Shown piece after piece: positions 9,058 through 18,147 of a stretch of 64,000 bases of DNA. Under the pieces are notes generated by a model. The model had not been told where the DNA came from, ran no database searches, and was given only the letters and a program-made list of their open reading frames with translations. A program made the position numbers and the translations under genes. How positions within the stretch are numbered: the stretch's first letter is position 1; each line of letters opens with the position of its first letter. This DNA is from Pseudomonas rubra (GTDB taxonomy: Bacteria > Pseudomonadota > Gammaproteobacteria > Pseudomonadales > Pseudomonadaceae): positions 1-64,000 of the forward strand of contig NZ_JAMDGZ010000006.1 of NCBI RefSeq assembly GCF_028656935.1, given 5' to 3'.

Positions 9058-9799
9058 CAGGGTAGGCTCGCGGCAGGAACTGCATTTCGGCCAGCAGCAG
9101 GCCCAGGTGTTCGCTGTGCACACCGCGGCGGCTGTCCAGGTAGAACGGGCTGGCCGCTGGCGGCAAGGGCAGGGTGGCGCTGGCGAAGGTGGCGGCGACC
9201 TGTTGCTGCCAGGCCGCGGCGATGGCTTGTGGATCGCCGATGATGCCGGCCTCGAACAGGCCTTGCTCAAGGGCGTCGCTGTCGAGCAGTTCGACGGTGA
9301 AGCGCCACACCTGAGGGATGGCGGCAAGCATGCGTTGGTGGCTTTCTTCAGTGCCATCGCCCAGGCGCTCGATCCACTCGCTGGAGCGGCGCAGGTGGTA
9401 GGTGACTTCCTTCAGCGCCTTGGCGGCAATGCCCTGGATACGTGGGTCAAGCGACTGGCTCAGATGCTCCAGTACCTGGAAATGCCAGGCGTCGTAGAGA
9501 AATTGCTTGAGCATGGTCACGGCGAAATCGCCATTGGGTTGCTCGACCAAGAGCAGGTTGCGGTAGTCGCGCTGGTCGCGGCGAAACACCAGGTGATCGG
9601 CATCGCGGCCGTCATCGGCAAGCTCTGCGGCGTATTCCAGCCAGTTGCGGGCCTGGCCGACCAGGTCGAGGCCGACGTTCATCAGCGCCAGTTCTTCTTC
9701 CAGCGCCGGCGCATGGCCACACCATTCGCACAGGCGCTGGCCCTGGACCATGGCGCTGTCGCCCAGGCGCAAGAGGAAGGGGATCAGTGGCTGGTGCAT
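9044..9799 (-). CDS. paaC: Phenylacetyl-CoA epoxidase structural subunit PaaC
   Basis: A 251-residue ferritin-like structural partner of the catalytic subunit PaaA. Typical segments are LMNVGLDLVGQARNWLEYAA near the N-terminus, FRRDQRDYRNLLLVEQPNGDFA, and KEVTYHLRRSSEWIERLGDGT in the helical bundle. The start ATG overlaps the paaB stop by one base (TAATG), so the two are coupled. Normal length for the family. Confidence 0.94.
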   Translation of the reverse strand: MHQPLIPFLLRLGDSAMVQGQRLCEWCGHAPALEEELALMNVGLDLVGQARNWLEYAAELADDGRDADHLVFRRDQRDYRNLLLVEQPNGDFAVTMLKQFLYDAWHFQVLEHLSQSLDPRIQGIAAKALKEVTYHLRRSSEWIERLGDGTEESHQRMLAAIPQVWRFTVELLDSDALEQGLFEAGIIGDPQAIAAAWQQQVAATFASATLPLPPAASPFYLDSRRGVHSEHLGLLLAEMQFLPRAYPDATW

Positions 9800-10080
9800 T
9801 ACATATGCCCCACTTCTGGCGGCAGCTCATAGAAGCTGGCGTGGCGGTAGACTTTGTCGTGGGACGGGTCGAACAGCGGCTCTTTTTCGTCCGGGGACGA
9901 GGCGATGATCAGCGCCGAGGGCACGACCCAGAGGCTGACCCCTTCGTTGCGCCGGGTGTACAGCTCGCGGGCGTTCTCGATCGCCATGGTCGCGTCGGCG
10001 GCGTGGACGCTACCGACATGCTTGTGGTTCAGGCCGTGCTTGCTGCGCACGAACACTTCGTAAAGGGTCCATTCGGACAT
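9799..10080 (-). CDS. paaB: Phenylacetyl-CoA epoxidase subunit PaaB
   Basis: A 93-residue small subunit that bridges PaaAC heterodimers in the epoxidase. It begins MSEWTLYEVFVRSKHGLNHK and contains the typical NARELYTRRNEGVSLWVVPS segment. The upstream extension of this frame is antisense noise over paaA. It lies 14 bases after paaA in the operon. Confidence 0.94.
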   Translation of the reverse strand: MSEWTLYEVFVRSKHGLNHKHVGSVHAADATMAIENARELYTRRNEGVSLWVVPSALIIASSPDEKEPLFDPSHDKVYRHASFYELPPEVGHM

Positions 10081-10094
10081 GACGGGTTCTCCGG

Positions 10095-11084
10095 TCAGGC
10101 GACGTTCTTGAGGTGTTTTTTGCGCGCGTGGGCGACGGCGGCGGCGCGTACCCAGGCACCGTCCTCGATGGCCTGGCGGCGGGTGGCGACGCGTTCCTGG
10201 TTGCACGGGCCGTTGCCCTTGAGCACCTGGTAGAACTCCTCCCACTGGATCTCACCGAAGTCGTAATGGCCGCGCTCGGCGTTCCACTGCAAGGCCGGGT
10301 CAGGGACACTGCAACCGAGCACCTGGAGTTGCGGGATGGTCTGGTCGATGAAGCGCTGGCGCAGTTCGTCGTTGCTCTGGCGCTTGATTTTCCAGGCCAT
10401 GGACTGGGCGCTGTTGGGCGAGTGTTCATCGCTTGGGCCGAACATCATCAAGGATGGCCACCACAGGCGGTTGATGGCGTCCTGGACCATGTCCTTCTGC
10501 ACCTGGGTACCGTGGCGCATCATGGTCAGGAGCATTTCGTAGCCCTGGCGCTGGTGGAAACTCTCTTCCTTGCAGATGCGGATCATCGCCCGCGAGTAAG
10601 GGCCGTAGCTGGTGCGTTGCAGCACCACCTGGTTGACGATCGCCGCGCCGTCCACCAGCCAGCCCACCGCACCGACGTCGGCCCAGGTCAGGGTCGGGTA
10701 GTTGAAGATGCTCGAGTACTTGGCCTTGCCGCTGTGCAGTTTGGCGATTTCGCTGTCGCGGTCGGCGCCCAGGGTTTCCATGGCGCTGTACAGGTACAGG
10801 CCGTGGCCGGCTTCGTCCTGGATCTTGGCCATCAGTTGCAGCTTGCGCTTGAGGGTCGGGGCGCGGGTGACCCAGTTGCCCTCGGGCAGCATGCCGACGA
10901 TTTCCGAGTGTGCGTGTTGCGAGATCTGCCGGATCAGGGTCTGGCGGTAGGCGTCGGGCATCCAGTTCTTGGCTTCGATCTTGATCTCGGCGTCGATGCG
11001 TTGCTGGAAGTCGCGCTCTTGCGCAGACATCTCATCTTCGGTCTTGAGGCGCTTGACGCCGGTTTCAACCAGTTGTGCGTACAT
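10095..11084 (-). CDS. paaA: Phenylacetyl-CoA epoxidase catalytic subunit PaaA
   Basis: A 329-residue di-iron monooxygenase subunit that epoxidises the ring of phenylacetyl-CoA. The ferritin-like fold shows iron-ligand segments such as [20 protein letters not shown] and [14 protein letters not shown], with Glu and ExxH-type ligands. Length is normal. First gene of paaABCDE, with its own 155-base leader. That leader contains an inverted GATACA/TGTATC motif pair like that at the paaX promoter and a REP element, so it may have a separate PaaX-controlled promoter rather than depending on paaG read-through. Confidence 0.95.
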   Translation of the reverse strand: MYAQLVETGVKRLKTEDEMSAQERDFQQRIDAEIKIEAKNWMPDAYRQTLIRQISQHAHSEIVGMLPEGNWVTRAPTLKRKLQLMAKIQDEAGHGLYLYSAMETLGADRDSEIAKLHSGKAKYSSIFNYPTLTWADVGAVGWLVDGAAIVNQVVLQRTSYGPYSRAMIRICKEESFHQRQGYEMLLTMMRHGTQVQKDMVQDAINRLWWPSLMMFGPSDEHSPNSAQSMAWKIKRQSNDELRQRFIDQTIPQLQVLGCSVPDPALQWNAERGHYDFGEIQWEEFYQVLKGNGPCNQERVATRRQAIEDGAWVRAAAVAHARKKHLKNVA

Positions 11085-11135
11085 GGGGTTCTCCAGCCTT
11101 TTATGAAGGGGGCTTTGAGGCTGGAGATATTTATA

Positions 11136-11178
11136 TGCGATACATCAATAAATATCAAATACAGATACGTGTATCGTA
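11136..11178. promoter_or_regulatory. Candidate PaaX operator upstream of paaA
   Basis: TGCGATACA (11136-11144) faces TGTATCGTA (11170-11178) with a 25-base spacer, forming an 8-of-9 inverted pair. The extended motif TGYGATACRY recurs in the paaG-paaX gap. Sharing between two promoters of the same pathway supports a common regulator. PaaX is the obvious candidate by position. Confidence 0.55.
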
Positions 11179-11189
11179 TCGGTGGAGGG

Positions 11190-11230
11190 TAGGAGCGGGC
11201 TTGCCCCGTGAAAGCGCCACTCCGCTCCCC
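11190..11230. repeat. REP element between paaG and paaA
   Basis: The sequence AGGAGCGGGCTTGCCCCG followed by a facing GCGCCACTCCGCTCC is a typical Pseudomonas REP unit with stem-forming potential. It sits directly after the paaG stop, so it may terminate paaG or protect the message end. Confidence 0.7.
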
Positions 11231-11239
11231 AACCGTGCT

Positions 11240-12031
11240 TCAGCGCCCCTTGAACTGGGCGCTGCGCTTGGCCATGAAAGCGCTGATCCCCTCGCGGTAA
11301 TCCTCGCTGCGCCCGGCCTGGCGTTGCAGGTCGAGCTCAAGGCTCAGTTGCTCCTCGAAGCTGTTGTCCAGGCTGGCGTGCAGGCTGCGCTTGATCAGGC
11401 CCAGGCCGTAGGTGGGCTGATTGGCCAGGTGGCGGGCCAGGAGCATGGCCTGGTCATGCAGTTCGTTGTCCTCGACACAGCGATAGATCAACCCCCACTG
11501 TTCGGCTTGTTCGGCGCTCAGTCGCTCGCCAAGCAGGGCCAGGGCCTTGGCCCGGGCCATGCCGACCAGGCGCGGCAGGGCATAGGTGCCACCGGAGTCG
11601 GGGATCAGGCCGATCTTGCAAAAGGCCTGGATGAAGTTTGCCGAACGCGCGGCCAGGACCAGGTCGCAGGCCAGTGCGATATTGGCGCCAGCCCCGGCGG
11701 CAACACCGTTGACCGCGCAGATGACCGGGATCGGCAGGTCGCGCAGGCTGCGCACCAGCGGGTTGTAGTAGCGCTCGATGGCCAGGCCCAGATCAGGTGC
11801 CTCGGCGCCGGGCACCACGCTGCTGTCGGCCAGGTCCTGGCCGGCACAGAAGCCACGACCTTCGGCGCGCAGCAGCAACACCCGCGCGCTGTCATCCTGG
11901 CGAACCTGGCCCAGCGCCTGCTGGACTTCTTCGTGCATGGGGCCGGTGAAGCTGTTCAGTTGCGCGGGGCGGTTGAGGCTGAGCTGGGCGATGCCGGCGT
12001 CGATGGAAAACAGGATGTGCTGGTAGTGCAT
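11240..12031 (-). CDS. paaG: 2-(1,2-epoxy-1,2-dihydrophenyl)acetyl-CoA isomerase (PaaG-type)
   Basis: A 263-residue crotonase-family enzyme. The family reaction here is conversion of the ring epoxide of phenylacetyl-CoA to the oxepin. Visible crotonase features are the CoA loop GRGFCAGQDLADS, the oxyanion-hole segment AVNGVAAGAGANIALACDLVLAA and the FCKIGLIPDSGGTYALPRL block. Length matches PaaG (older Pseudomonas name PaaB/PhaB). It is divergent from paaX with operator-like motifs between. The other enoyl-CoA hydratase of the pathway (PaaF) is a near relative, but the position and FxGLIPDSGG stretch favour PaaG. Confidence 0.85.
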   Translation of the reverse strand: MHYQHILFSIDAGIAQLSLNRPAQLNSFTGPMHEEVQQALGQVRQDDSARVLLLRAEGRGFCAGQDLADSSVVPGAEAPDLGLAIERYYNPLVRSLRDLPIPVICAVNGVAAGAGANIALACDLVLAARSANFIQAFCKIGLIPDSGGTYALPRLVGMARAKALALLGERLSAEQAEQWGLIYRCVEDNELHDQAMLLARHLANQPTYGLGLIKRSLHASLDNSFEEQLSLELDLQRQAGRSEDYREGISAFMAKRSAQFKGR

Positions 12032-12069
12032 GGCGTGTGCCTTTGGCTGCAGGTGAGTGGTAGGTTTAA

Positions 12070-12111
12070 TGTGATACGCAAATATAGCTATAAAGTTGAT
12101 AATGCGTGTCT
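12070..12111. promoter_or_regulatory. Candidate PaaX operator in the paaG-paaX gap
   Basis: TGTGATACGC (12070-12079) faces TGCGTGTCT (12103-12111), an imperfect inverted pair about 22 bases apart in an AT-rich divergent promoter region. The motif TGYGATACRY is shared with the paaA leader. Confidence 0.55.
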
Positions 12112-12171
12112 TAAATTTTCTCCACTCACCTGGGTCGCCGGGGTATATTTCAACTTTTCGATGGACCGCCT

Positions 12172-13095
12172 ATGTCGCAGCTGACACCGCTCAACCACCT
12201 GATCAGCCGTTTTCAGCAGCAGACACCCATCCGCGCCAGCTCGTTGATCATTACCCTGTACGGCGATGCCATCGAACCCCATGGCGGCACGGTGTGGCTG
12301 GGCAGCCTGATTCAGTTGCTCGAACCCATGGGGATCAACGAGCGGTTGATCCGGACTTCGATCTTTCGCCTGACCAAGGAAAACTGGCTGAGCGCGGAAA
12401 AGGTCGGCCGGCGCAGCTACTACAGCCTGACCGGTACCGGCCGGCGACGTTTCGACAAGGCCTTCAAGCGTGTCTACAGCGCCAACCTGCCGGCCTGGGA
12501 TGGCTCCTGGTGCCTGGCAATGCTCAGCCAACTGAGCGCCGACAAGCGCAAGCAGGTTCGCGAAGAGCTCGAATGGCAGGGGTTTGCTGCGCTGGCACCG
12601 ATGCTACTGGCCTCGCCACGCTTTGATCGCGGCGACGTCAATGCCACCTTGCTGGAGCTGGGGGCCCAGGACGACACCATCGTCTTCCAGACCACCGCCG
12701 AAGAGGTCCTGGCCTCGCAGGCATTGCGCCTGCAAGTGCGCGAAAGCTGGAACCTGGAGGCGCTGGCGGCGCAGTACAGCGAGTTCATCCAGCTGTTCCG
12801 CCCCCTCTGGCAGAGCCTGCGCGAGCAGCCTGTGCTCGATCCCCAGGCCTGTTTTCTGGCCCGTATCCTGTTGATTCACGAGTACCGCAAGCTGTTGCTG
12901 CGCGACCCGCAACTGCCTGACGAACTGCTGCCGGGGGATTGGGAAGGGCGCGCGGCCCGGCAGCTGTGCCGCAACCTCTATCGATTGATCGTCACGGCGG
13001 CCGAGCAATGGCTGGAAAGCGCCATGGAAACGGCCGATGGACCGCTGCCGGATGCCGCAGAAAGCTTCCACAAGCGCTTTGGCGGCCTGAGCTAA
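12172..13095 (+). CDS. paaX: Phenylacetate degradation repressor PaaX
   Basis: A 307-residue GntR-like repressor that releases DNA when bound by phenylacetyl-CoA. The N-terminal winged helix includes INERLIRTSIFRLTKENWL and YYSLTGTGRRRFDKAFKRVY, diagnostic of PaaX, followed by the PaaX effector and C-terminal domains. It is divergent from paaG and flanked by paired TGYGATACRY motifs. Length is normal. It converges on the diguanylate cyclase gene across a hairpin at 13138-13205. Confidence 0.94.
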   Translation: MSQLTPLNHLISRFQQQTPIRASSLIITLYGDAIEPHGGTVWLGSLIQLLEPMGINERLIRTSIFRLTKENWLSAEKVGRRSYYSLTGTGRRRFDKAFKRVYSANLPAWDGSWCLAMLSQLSADKRKQVREELEWQGFAALAPMLLASPRFDRGDVNATLLELGAQDDTIVFQTTAEEVLASQALRLQVRESWNLEALAAQYSEFIQLFRPLWQSLREQPVLDPQACFLARILLIHEYRKLLLRDPQLPDELLPGDWEGRAARQLCRNLYRLIVTAAEQWLESAMETADGPLPDAAESFHKRFGGLS

Positions 13096-13137
13096 TTCTG
13101 ACCGTCGGTTTTCAGCCTCGACAAGCACTCCCGCCAT

Positions 13138-13205
13138 GCACCCAGGCTGACAACACCGCTCTAACAGGCCATGGCCTGTGTGATCGGCGTTGTCAGCCTT
13201 GGTGC
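13138..13205. terminator. Hairpin between convergent paaX and cyclase genes
   Basis: GCACCCAGGCTGACAACACCG (left arm, 13138-13158) pairs with CGGCGTTGTCAGCCTTGGTGC (right arm, 13185-13205) with few mismatches. The loop holds AGGCCATGGCCT. The same arms recur in the composite intergenic repeats near 21.7-22.0, 56.6-56.9 and 60.8 kb, so this is the minimal core of that family, here placed as a bidirectional transcript end. Confidence 0.6.
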
Positions 13206-13211
13206 AAGCCG

Positions 13212-14297
13212 TTACAGGGGCTTGCCCTGCCACAGCACATAGCGGTCCTTGCCGCTGCGCTTGGCTTCGTACAGTGCCTCGTCGGCCTTGACCAGGGCGT
13301 GGTTCAGGCTGTCTTGGCGCTGGATCTGCGCCAGGCCAATGCTGACGGTCACCGGGTGCTGGGCCACGTCTTCGCGCACCCGCCGGCACAGGGCGTCGAC
13401 GCGTTGGGTGATGTCGGCCTCGTCCGGGCCCCACAGATAGATCACAAACTCTTCGCCACCCAGCCGTGCGTACTCGAACTCGGCCATTGACGCCCTGATG
13501 TTGCCGGCGATGCGCTTGAGCACCACATCACCAATGTCGTGGCCGAACTGGTCGTTGACCTTCTTGAAGTTGTCGATGTCGAGCATCGCCAGGTAGCGTG
13601 CGCCGGGCGAGTCGTCCTGCAAGCGCTTTTGCGCCGTGGCCATGAACGCGCGGCGGTTGGGGATGTCGGTCAGGGCATCGACGTAGGCTTGCTCCAGCAG
13701 CAGCTTGGCCATGTAGAAGTTGTGCAGCTTGGCCTGGCGCATCTTCAGGTAGGTGTACAGGGTCAGGCCGTTGAGAAACACCGCGTAGCACAAGAACAGG
13801 CTGCCGCGCAGCTCGAACAGGTGCACGTCCGGCACCTGGTAAGGGTTCAGGTTGATCCAGATAACCAGCATCGTGGCAAAGAACGACCAGCGCCGCACCG
13901 GCAACACCGACACGCTGTAGAGCAGGCTGGAGGCGCCGAGCACCATCCAGGCCGGGCGTAGCTCTTGCGGCAGGCCGTCGATCACCAGGCGCACGGCCAG
14001 GGTGATCACGGCGATGAAAATCAGGTTGAGCACATCGAAATGGGCGGCTTTTTGCACAAAGCCCAGGATGACGGTGAGCATGCCCATCACCGCAATGAAC
14101 AGCGCCGAGAGGTAGGTGAAGCCCTGGTGGCCCTGAAAGCTGACGATCAGGTCGAAGAGAATCCAGATCCCAAGGCTGACCGCAAACACCAGTATGCAAA
14201 ACGACTTGAGGTGCTCGAAGTCGTGCTGGCGAAACTCCTGGCGCAGTTCAGGCGGTGCGATGTGCCGGCGCACCTGCTGTTCGATGGTTTTGTACAT
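13212..14297 (-). CDS. Membrane diguanylate cyclase (GGEEF)
   Basis: A 361-residue inner-membrane protein with about six hydrophobic segments in the first 200 residues and a C-terminal GGDEF domain that makes c-di-GMP. The active-site loop reads RLGGEEFVIY, a catalytically permissive variant. The metal-binding LAMLDIDNFKKVNDQFGHDIGD segment is intact. No RxxD inhibitory site is seen just before the loop. I start at MYKTIEQQ; the longer frame upstream overlaps the preceding gene. It lies 29 bases after the DUF4434 gene as last gene of the nfr-like operon, so it is a strong candidate for the dedicated cyclase that activates NfrB. Confidence 0.9.
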   Translation of the reverse strand: MYKTIEQQVRRHIAPPELRQEFRQHDFEHLKSFCILVFAVSLGIWILFDLIVSFQGHQGFTYLSALFIAVMGMLTVILGFVQKAAHFDVLNLIFIAVITLAVRLVIDGLPQELRPAWMVLGASSLLYSVSVLPVRRWSFFATMLVIWINLNPYQVPDVHLFELRGSLFLCYAVFLNGLTLYTYLKMRQAKLHNFYMAKLLLEQAYVDALTDIPNRRAFMATAQKRLQDDSPGARYLAMLDIDNFKKVNDQFGHDIGDVVLKRIAGNIRASMAEFEYARLGGEEFVIYLWGPDEADITQRVDALCRRVREDVAQHPVTVSIGLAQIQRQDSLNHALVKADEALYEAKRSGKDRYVLWQGKPL

Positions 14298-14326
14298 GGC
14301 ACCCCTGCTTGCTCGATAGGACGGTT

Positions 14327-15172
14327 TCAGTGACCTGCCAGGGGCAATACTCCCTGGGCCCAGGGGCGATAGCGCAGGGAGAAAATCGCCCGCGCATGAC
14401 AATCGTCGCCGGCAGCGGGCGGCGCTGGCATTGCCGTGAAGGGCTGGTCGGCGGCGCTGGTCTGGCGAAAGGCTTCGTTGACGATGCCAATACTGCAGGG
14501 CAGGGCGTCGAGGTAGCTTTGGCGCACCAGCGGGGTCAGGCGGGCGGTACCGGCACCGTCCTGCCACCAGACCTGCAGCTTGAGGCTGGCCAGTTGCTCC
14601 AGCCAGCGGGCATTGACGGCCGGGCTCAGGCGTCCGGCGCTGAAGGCGCTCAGGTGCAAGGGCGCATCCAGGCGGCGGTTGAAATCTTGCAACTGGGTAT
14701 ACAGCGCCTGGCGGCGGTCGGCACTGTGAAAGTGCAGGTCATCGAGTTCCATCGGCAGGTACCAGCCGGCCACTGGCAATTGCCAGTCCTGGCGCAGCTT
14801 GCGTTGCTGGGCCAGGGAATTGCCGAGCTGCGCTTTCCAGTAGGCGGCAAGGCCGGTACCGTCCAACTCGTCGATGCGTTGGTAGTAGGCGGCATCCATG
14901 TGCAGCCCCAGCACCAGTTGCAGGCCTTGTTCGTGAGCCAGGCGCAGGCTGTTGGCCAGCCAGCCCCGGGCGCCACCGAAGTCGCTGTCGCCGTAGGCGG
15001 TCCATTGCACGATCAGGGCTTTTCCGCCCTGGGCGCGGGTGGCTTGCCACAGCGCCTGCCATTGCGCCTGGCTCAGTTGCGCGTCACGGTTCAGGGGCTG
15101 ATAGAACAGGCGTTCATCGGCCGTTGCCGGCAGGCTCAGAAGTAAAAGCATCACAGCGATCAAGCGGCGCAT
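14327..15172 (-). CDS. Periplasmic DUF4434-type protein, probable YbcH counterpart
   Basis: A 281-residue exported protein with signal peptide MRRLIAVMLLLLSLPATA. The body resembles a glycoside-hydrolase-like barrel of the DUF4434 type, with LALIVQWTAYGDSDFGG-like and GLQLVLGLHMDAAYY segments and GWYLPMELDDLHF, where acidic residues could be catalytic. In E. coli the gene after nfrA, ybcH, holds this position and I believe the same family. It starts one base inside the nfrA stop. A role in trimming or handling the exported glycan is inference. Confidence 0.72.
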   Translation of the reverse strand: MRRLIAVMLLLLSLPATADERLFYQPLNRDAQLSQAQWQALWQATRAQGGKALIVQWTAYGDSDFGGARGWLANSLRLAHEQGLQLVLGLHMDAAYYQRIDELDGTGLAAYWKAQLGNSLAQQRKLRQDWQLPVAGWYLPMELDDLHFHSADRRQALYTQLQDFNRRLDAPLHLSAFSAGRLSPAVNARWLEQLASLKLQVWWQDGAGTARLTPLVRQSYLDALPCSIGIVNEAFRQTSAADQPFTAMPAPPAAGDDCHARAIFSLRYRPWAQGVLPLAGH

Positions 15173-18147
15173 CAGAAGTTCAACTCCGCACCCAGCAACA
15201 CACCATTGGCGTGTTCATAAAGATTGCCGCCCAGCGACTGCTGGTATTCGGCACGTACTTTCAGCGAACCGCGATAAGCGTTGTAGCGGTCGTCGTCGAA
15301 CCACCACTGCCAGCGCAGGCCCAGGCCGGTGCGCAGGTCCTGGCGCCAGTCGTTGCTCGGGTCCTGGCTTGAGAACTCGAAAAACCCGTAAGGCATCAGG
15401 GTTTGCGGCGAGTTGCCGGACAGCTTCCAGGTATGCCCGCGCTGGTAGCGCGACAGCCACTGGTGATCGCCGGCGCGGGTCCACCAGGCGGCGTCGAGGT
15501 AGAGGAAGCGCTCGTCCCACTCGTCTTCATCAACCCGCCAGTCGTTGCGCCATTTGCCTTGATCAAGATAGGAGGCGGTAGCGCGCAGCAGCAAATCGTT
15601 GCTCGACTCGGCGTGGCCGCGCAGGTCGCCATAGTTGTCGCCAACTTTACTGGGGCTGAGCAACTGGCCCAGGCTCAAGCCACCGTAGTGGGCGTCGTCG
15701 ATCTGGCGCTGGTGATACAGCTCGGTGTACAGGTTCAGGTTGCTGGTGCCCAATGGCTTGTAGCGCAAGCCGACACCTGTGCCCATGCTTTGCGCGTAGT
15801 CGTTGCGGCCACTGCCGCCAAACAGCACCCGGCCATAGACCGAAAAGGTGCTGCCATTGCGGCTCGGTTCTTCACCCAGGGCGTGGTCCCACATCGCCAG
15901 TTGCACGTTCTGCGAGGCGGCGCGGCGATCCTTGCGCTCGTCGCGGAAGTTGTCGTTGGTCGACACCCCGGCCGGCGACCAGGTGCTGGCCAGGGTGAAG
16001 CTGTCACGCCGCGACAAGGCCTCGTGGGCGCGGCGCTGGCGGTACTTGCGCGCCTCCAGGCTGCCGAACTGGTCATCTCCGTCGACCAGGTCCTGCTCGA
16101 CATCCAGTACCCGGCGCAGCTCCTTGCGCGCCGCTGCGCTGTTCTCATCCTCGGCATAACGCCAGGCCAGGGTTTCGCCCAGGCGGTAATCCTCGGGGAA
16201 GTCGTGGGTGGCGCGTTCAAGGTGGGGAATCGAACGGGCGCGGGTGGCTGCCTCCTGCGAACCGGCCAGGCGCATGCCGTAGTCGGCGCGGTAGCGCGGC
16301 TGATCCGGCGCCCTGCGCACCGCTTCGGCCAACCAGGCGGTACTTTGTGTCAGGTCGCCATACTGGGCGGCCGTCACTGCAGCGGCGTAGTAATGGTCGG
16401 CGCGGGGTTGGTGCTTGAGGGCCTCGCGCTGGAAGTTCATGGCTTCGCTGATCTGGCTATTGCGCTGGGCGATGGCCGCACCCAGGGCCCAGTCATCGGC
16501 GCTCAGGTGCTGCGCCTTTTTCCAGTACTCTTCGGCCAGGTACGGATTGTCGGCGTTAAGGGCGCTGCGCGCGGCGGTGAGGCGGGCGTTGTTGGTCCAC
16601 TCGCTGTCGGCCAGGCTCTTCCACAGCGGTTGCGCGGCATAGGAGTCGCCTGAGGCTTCCAGGGCATAGGCCAGCGGCAGGCGGCTGCCCGTATCGCCCA
16701 GGCCCTCGGCTGCCTGGTAATAGACCACCGCTTCACCGGGACGCTCGGGCATGGCGCAGCGGCCCAGGGCGCGCAGTTGGCCGACCTCGGTGGGGGTGGC
16801 GGGAATTGCCTGGCGAACGGCATCACATTGGCCGCTTTCGGCCAGGCGCGCCAGCAGCAGGGCGCGATTGGCCGCGTCGATCCGCGGGAGCAGGCCACTC
16901 ATGCGCCGGCTGTCCAGCGGTGCGTCGGCCTGGCTGTAGAGCCCGGCCAGGCGTTGCAGCAAAGGTTGTGGCAGGCGGCCCTGATGGCGGTCATAGGCCT
17001 GTTCGAGCAACTGCCGCACATGGGCGTCGCGGCCTTGCTTGAGCTGCAGGAAACTTGCTTGCTCAAGGGCCTGCAGGTCGCCGCTCTGAAGGTACAGACG
17101 CTCCCACATCGGCCCGGTAAGGGCCTCGTCACTGGCGCCGTGCAGGCGTTGTTCGAGCACCAGCCAGGCTTTGCGGTCTTCATCGGCGCGGCAGCCTTTG
17201 AACTGGGCGCGGGCCGCCTGGGGGTCGTGGCGCGAGAGCCAGTCGGTGGTTTCCAGGCAGGGCCGCTGTAAGTCGTTGCTCAGGCGCCGGACCAGCTCGG
17301 CATCATCACCCTGGCGAGCCAGCTCCCAGAGTTGCTGGCGACTGGCGGGGTCTTGCAGGTCCTGTTCCGGCAGCGACTGCAGCCAGCGCTGGGCCAGCCC
17401 AGCATGGCCCATGGCGATCGCCCGGTTGGTCATGGCCAGGCGGGTCTGGCGGGCGATCTCGGGCGAGGGTGCTTGCTTGAGCAATTGCTGCAGCGGTGCT
17501 TCGTCCAGGCGCTGCACATAGGCATTGGCCAGGCGTTGCCAGTCTTGCGCCGGCAGTTCGCCGCGCTCGGCCAGCGGCGCCAGGGCGGCGATGGTCTGGG
17601 TCCAGTTGTGCAACTGCTCGGCCCAGGTGGCCCGGGCCATGCGCAGGATGTTGTCGTCGCCCTGGGCCGGCAGGTGGTTAAGCCAGTCCAGGGCCTTGGC
17701 TGCACCGCCAAACTTGGCCAGGCTCAAACTGTACGCCTGCCACAGGCGGATGCGCTGGTTAAGGCCGCTGTTGGCAATCCAGTTTTCAACCCGGCTGGCG
17801 GCGGGCGGGTCCTGTTCGATCCAGGTCAGGCGCAGTTCCAGCAAGGCATCGCTATCGCGGCTGTCAGCCGTTTCGGCCAGTTGTTCGGCCTCGCGGTAAC
17901 GCCGCTGATCGGCCAGGGCCTGGATCAGCAGGGCGCGGGCTTCGCTGTTGTTGGGCACCCGTTCGAGCAGGTGGCGGGTCAGGCGCTCGACCTCTTTCCA
18001 GTTGTCGGCCTTGGCCTCGCGGTAGCTGCGTTCAAGGTAAGGGTAGCTGCGAAAGCGTTCAAAGTCGGTCAGCGGCGCGGCCAGGCCGTGCACGGTGTAC
18101 AACGACAACAGCAGGCTGGCCAGCGTCAGTGGCGGGCGCAAGCTCAT
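15172..18147 (-). CDS. nfrA: NfrA-like outer-membrane TPR/porin protein (N4 adsorption protein A family)
   Basis: A 991-residue protein with signal peptide ending near GLAAPL, a long N-terminal half of tetratricopeptide-like helical repeats (for example LLERVPNNSEARALLIQAL and EAEQLAETADSRDSDALLEL), and a C-terminal beta-barrel rich in alternating aromatic strands ending in AELNF, as expected of an outer-membrane protein. This matches NfrA, the E. coli phage N4 receptor and presumed export channel for a c-di-GMP-controlled glycan. Its start overlaps nfrB by ATGA and its stop overlaps the next gene, so the operon is translationally coupled. Confidence 0.85.
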   Translation of the reverse strand: MSLRPPLTLASLLLSLYTVHGLAAPLTDFERFRSYPYLERSYREAKADNWKEVERLTRHLLERVPNNSEARALLIQALADQRRYREAEQLAETADSRDSDALLELRLTWIEQDPPAASRVENWIANSGLNQRIRLWQAYSLSLAKFGGAAKALDWLNHLPAQGDDNILRMARATWAEQLHNWTQTIAALAPLAERGELPAQDWQRLANAYVQRLDEAPLQQLLKQAPSPEIARQTRLAMTNRAIAMGHAGLAQRWLQSLPEQDLQDPASRQQLWELARQGDDAELVRRLSNDLQRPCLETTDWLSRHDPQAARAQFKGCRADEDRKAWLVLEQRLHGASDEALTGPMWERLYLQSGDLQALEQASFLQLKQGRDAHVRQLLEQAYDRHQGRLPQPLLQRLAGLYSQADAPLDSRRMSGLLPRIDAANRALLLARLAESGQCDAVRQAIPATPTEVGQLRALGRCAMPERPGEAVVYYQAAEGLGDTGSRLPLAYALEASGDSYAAQPLWKSLADSEWTNNARLTAARSALNADNPYLAEEYWKKAQHLSADDWALGAAIAQRNSQISEAMNFQREALKHQPRADHYYAAAVTAAQYGDLTQSTAWLAEAVRRAPDQPRYRADYGMRLAGSQEAATRARSIPHLERATHDFPEDYRLGETLAWRYAEDENSAAARKELRRVLDVEQDLVDGDDQFGSLEARKYRQRRAHEALSRRDSFTLASTWSPAGVSTNDNFRDERKDRRAASQNVQLAMWDHALGEEPSRNGSTFSVYGRVLFGGSGRNDYAQSMGTGVGLRYKPLGTSNLNLYTELYHQRQIDDAHYGGLSLGQLLSPSKVGDNYGDLRGHAESSNDLLLRATASYLDQGKWRNDWRVDEDEWDERFLYLDAAWWTRAGDHQWLSRYQRGHTWKLSGNSPQTLMPYGFFEFSSQDPSNDWRQDLRTGLGLRWQWWFDDDRYNAYRGSLKVRAEYQQSLGGNLYEHANGVLLGAELNF

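Noticed and set aside
12604..13434. Minus-strand frame across paaX and the following gap
   Set aside because: Antisense to PaaX, which has clear family sequence. The N-terminal part also overlaps the cyclase gene in another frame.
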